Source: an archaeon
GTDB lineage: Archaea > Thermoproteota > Bathyarchaeia > TCS64
NCBI GenBank assembly: GCA_020444005.1
Contig: JAHLLU010000155.1
Coordinates: forward strand, 1-5,516
Length of the DNA: 5,516 bases
Direction: 5' to 3'
The notes beneath the pieces are model-generated. The model was not told the DNA's origin, searched no databases, and saw only the letters and a list, made by a program, of their open reading frames with translations. A program made the translations under genes and the position numbers. Positions 4,991-5,516 of the stretch are shown one piece after another (within the stretch, counting starts at the first letter, position 1; each line of letters opens with the position of its first letter).

Positions 4991-4996
4991 TATCCG
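4981..4996. promoter_or_regulatory. 16-bp inverted repeat over the TTG start codon
   Basis: CGGATAT (4981-4987) and ATATCCG (4990-4996) are exact reverse complements with a CA spacer. The dyad covers the first three codons of the 78-aa gene and the likely transcription start. That position is typical of an archaeal operator blocking RNA polymerase recruitment. The arms are AT-rich and only 7 bp, so chance is not excluded. Confidence 0.4.
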
Positions 4997-5020
4997 TCAA
5001 TTTACAATATACGGAGGGTA

Positions 5021-5029
5021 AGATAAAAA
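5021..5029 (-). promoter_or_regulatory. TATA-like box of the 78-aa gene, shared with a terminator T-tract
   Basis: The sense strand reads TTTTTATCT, about 35 nt before the TTG at 4990. The same T-tract immediately follows the hairpin at 5030-5049, so promoter and upstream terminator would share bases. Confidence 0.4.
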
Positions 5030-5049
5030 GTAAACCTTTCAAGGTTTAC
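5030..5049 (-). terminator. Hairpin plus T-tract at the end of the SWIM gene
   Basis: GTAAACCTT (5030-5038) and AAGGTTTAC (5041-5049) are perfect 9-base arms around TC. As RNA they form an 8-bp stem with a 4-nt loop. On the minus strand the stem contains the SWIM stop codon (TAA, 5046-5048) and is followed at once by TTTTTATC. This is the layout of an intrinsic terminator; archaeal RNA polymerase ends mainly on the T-tract. It may also serve as an operator beside the TATA-like box of the next gene. Confidence 0.6.
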
Positions 5050-5297
5050 AGGTACTTGGCTTTACCAGTAAAAATCATAACAGCCGTACTATGACTGCAA
5101 CTACCCTTATCCCTGTACCCAGGACAGTTGCAAGCAAGCTCACCCTCAGGGGTTTCAACCACATTATATGTGCCATGGTCCCCGATGACATTATATCTGC
5201 CATTATCAAGTTGCTCTACTTGACCATTCTTGATGAGTCTATGTGCCTTTTCGATGACTTTGTAGTGTACTCTCTTGTTGCGCATCCCCTGAACCAT
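5046..5297 (-). CDS. Stand-alone SWIM zinc-finger protein
   Basis: This 83-aa protein ends in a SWIM-type zinc finger: C56-x-C58-x8-C67-x-H69 (ACNCPGYRDKGSCSH), followed by the usual hydrophobic helix TAVMIF. The two beta strands before it (RYNVIG and TYNVVET, about 34-49) are the normal SWIM lead-in, and a basic helix (about 8-24, RVHYKVIEKAHRLIKNG) precedes them. SWIM domains bind nucleic acid or protein partners; in eukaryotes and some archaea they occur with recombination proteins (Sws1 type), and elsewhere with transposases and helicases. Here the finger is nearly the whole protein, so it is probably an adaptor or DNA/RNA-binding factor. The start is ATG at 5297, about 31 nt from a TATA box at 5323-5332; the ATG at 5285 (M5) is possible but worse spaced. 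The stop lies inside a terminator-like hairpin. Cytoplasmic. Confidence 0.85.
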   Translation of the reverse strand: MVQGMRNKRVHYKVIEKAHRLIKNGQVEQLDNGRYNVIGDHGTYNVVETPEGELACNCPGYRDKGSCSHSTAVMIFTGKAKYL

Positions 5298-5322
5298 CCT
5301 ATTGGGTATATTATCTCTATCG

Positions 5323-5332
5323 ATAAATATAT
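5323..5332 (-). promoter_or_regulatory. TATA box of the SWIM gene
   Basis: The sense strand reads ATATATTTAT, centred about 31 nt before the ATG at 5297. It begins 8 bases after the stop codon of the 54-aa gene. The spacing predicts a leader of only about 4-6 nt. Confidence 0.6.
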
Positions 5333-5340
5333 GTGCCCGG

Positions 5341-5505
5341 TTATCTGATTTTTTCGAAGTTTTCTGCTTCTCTGATGTGGCTGGATACTATCTCTTGGAG
5401 GAATTGGCTTATTTCCATGAGATGGCCATCGGTTTCTTGTCGCTGTTGTTCTTGGTTGGCGAGGATTGTTATCATCATCTGTGCCTGTATCTGCTGGTTA
5501 AGCAT
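5341..5505 (-). CDS. Small glutamine-rich helical protein, 54 aa (possibly 5'-extended beyond the window)
   Basis: From an ATG at 5505 the minus strand encodes 54 aa ending at TAA 5341-5343. The protein begins MLNQQIQAQMMITILANQEQ and ends REAENFEKIR. It is Gln/Glu-rich, has no Pro and only one Gly, and hydrophobic residues recur about every three to four positions, so it should be one long amphipathic helix or coiled coil that oligomerises or binds a partner. I do not recognise a family. The frame stays open to the window edge (LL and E codons before the ATG), so the start could lie upstream. It is probably real: its stop is followed within 8 bases by the SWIM promoter, the gene order is tightly packed, and the opposite strand in this stretch reads as an unlikely Leu/Phe/Cys-rich peptide. 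Confidence 0.6.
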   Translation of the reverse strand: MLNQQIQAQMMITILANQEQQRQETDGHLMEISQFLQEIVSSHIREAENFEKIR

Positions 5506-5516
5506 TAATAATTCTA

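Noticed and set aside
5091..5508. Two plus-strand frames (85 and 68 codons) at the right end
   Set aside because: They run antisense to the SWIM gene and to the 54-aa helical gene. The translations are Leu/Ile/Phe/Cys-rich mirror products, whereas the minus strand holds a clear SWIM finger.

Overview
The window looks like chromosomal DNA of an archaeon of moderate G+C content, probably an uncultured mesophilic lineage. An Asgard group such as Thorarchaeota, or Bathyarchaeia, would fit, but the sequence alone does not fix the placement. The reasons are promoter architecture and start codons. Most genes lack a Shine-Dalgarno motif and have an AT-rich TATA-like box centred about 22-36 nt before the start codon, which suggests leaderless or very short-leader mRNAs. 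Start codons include TTG (twice) and GTG (once). No rRNA, tRNA, CRISPR array, transposase or integrase is visible.

Layout. Positions 1-43 (minus) hold a probable 5' fragment of a gene. Positions 73-474 (minus) encode a small secreted protein with a signal peptide. Positions 480-723 are mostly intergenic, with one doubtful 39-codon ORF. Positions 724-1989 (minus) encode a full-length M19 (renal dipeptidase family) metallopeptidase. Positions 1990-2339 are a divergent intergenic region carrying the promoters of the dipeptidase and of a plus-strand block. That block is a cupin (2340-2714), a nitroreductase (2861-3358), a DsrE-like protein (3400-3741) and an iron-sulfur flavoprotein (3743-4396). 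The last two are separated by one base and are surely co-transcribed.

After a convergent junction (4397-4515) the right end carries four short minus-strand genes in about 1 kb: a 62-aa unknown, a 78-aa possible winged-helix protein, an 83-aa stand-alone SWIM zinc-finger protein, and a 54-aa glutamine-rich helical protein. Three of them show their own TATA-like box. Two intergenic junctions carry palindromes that could be operators or terminators.

Functionally, the plus-strand block reads as a redox set: an FMN nitroreductase, a flavoprotein with a [4Fe-4S] cysteine motif, and a DsrE-fold protein with a conserved cysteine. This is an inference from families and adjacency; no substrate can be read from the sequence. 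The small-gene cluster on the right has the size, density and nucleic-acid-binding flavour of an accessory or virus/plasmid-derived segment, but no hallmark mobility gene lies inside the window to prove it.
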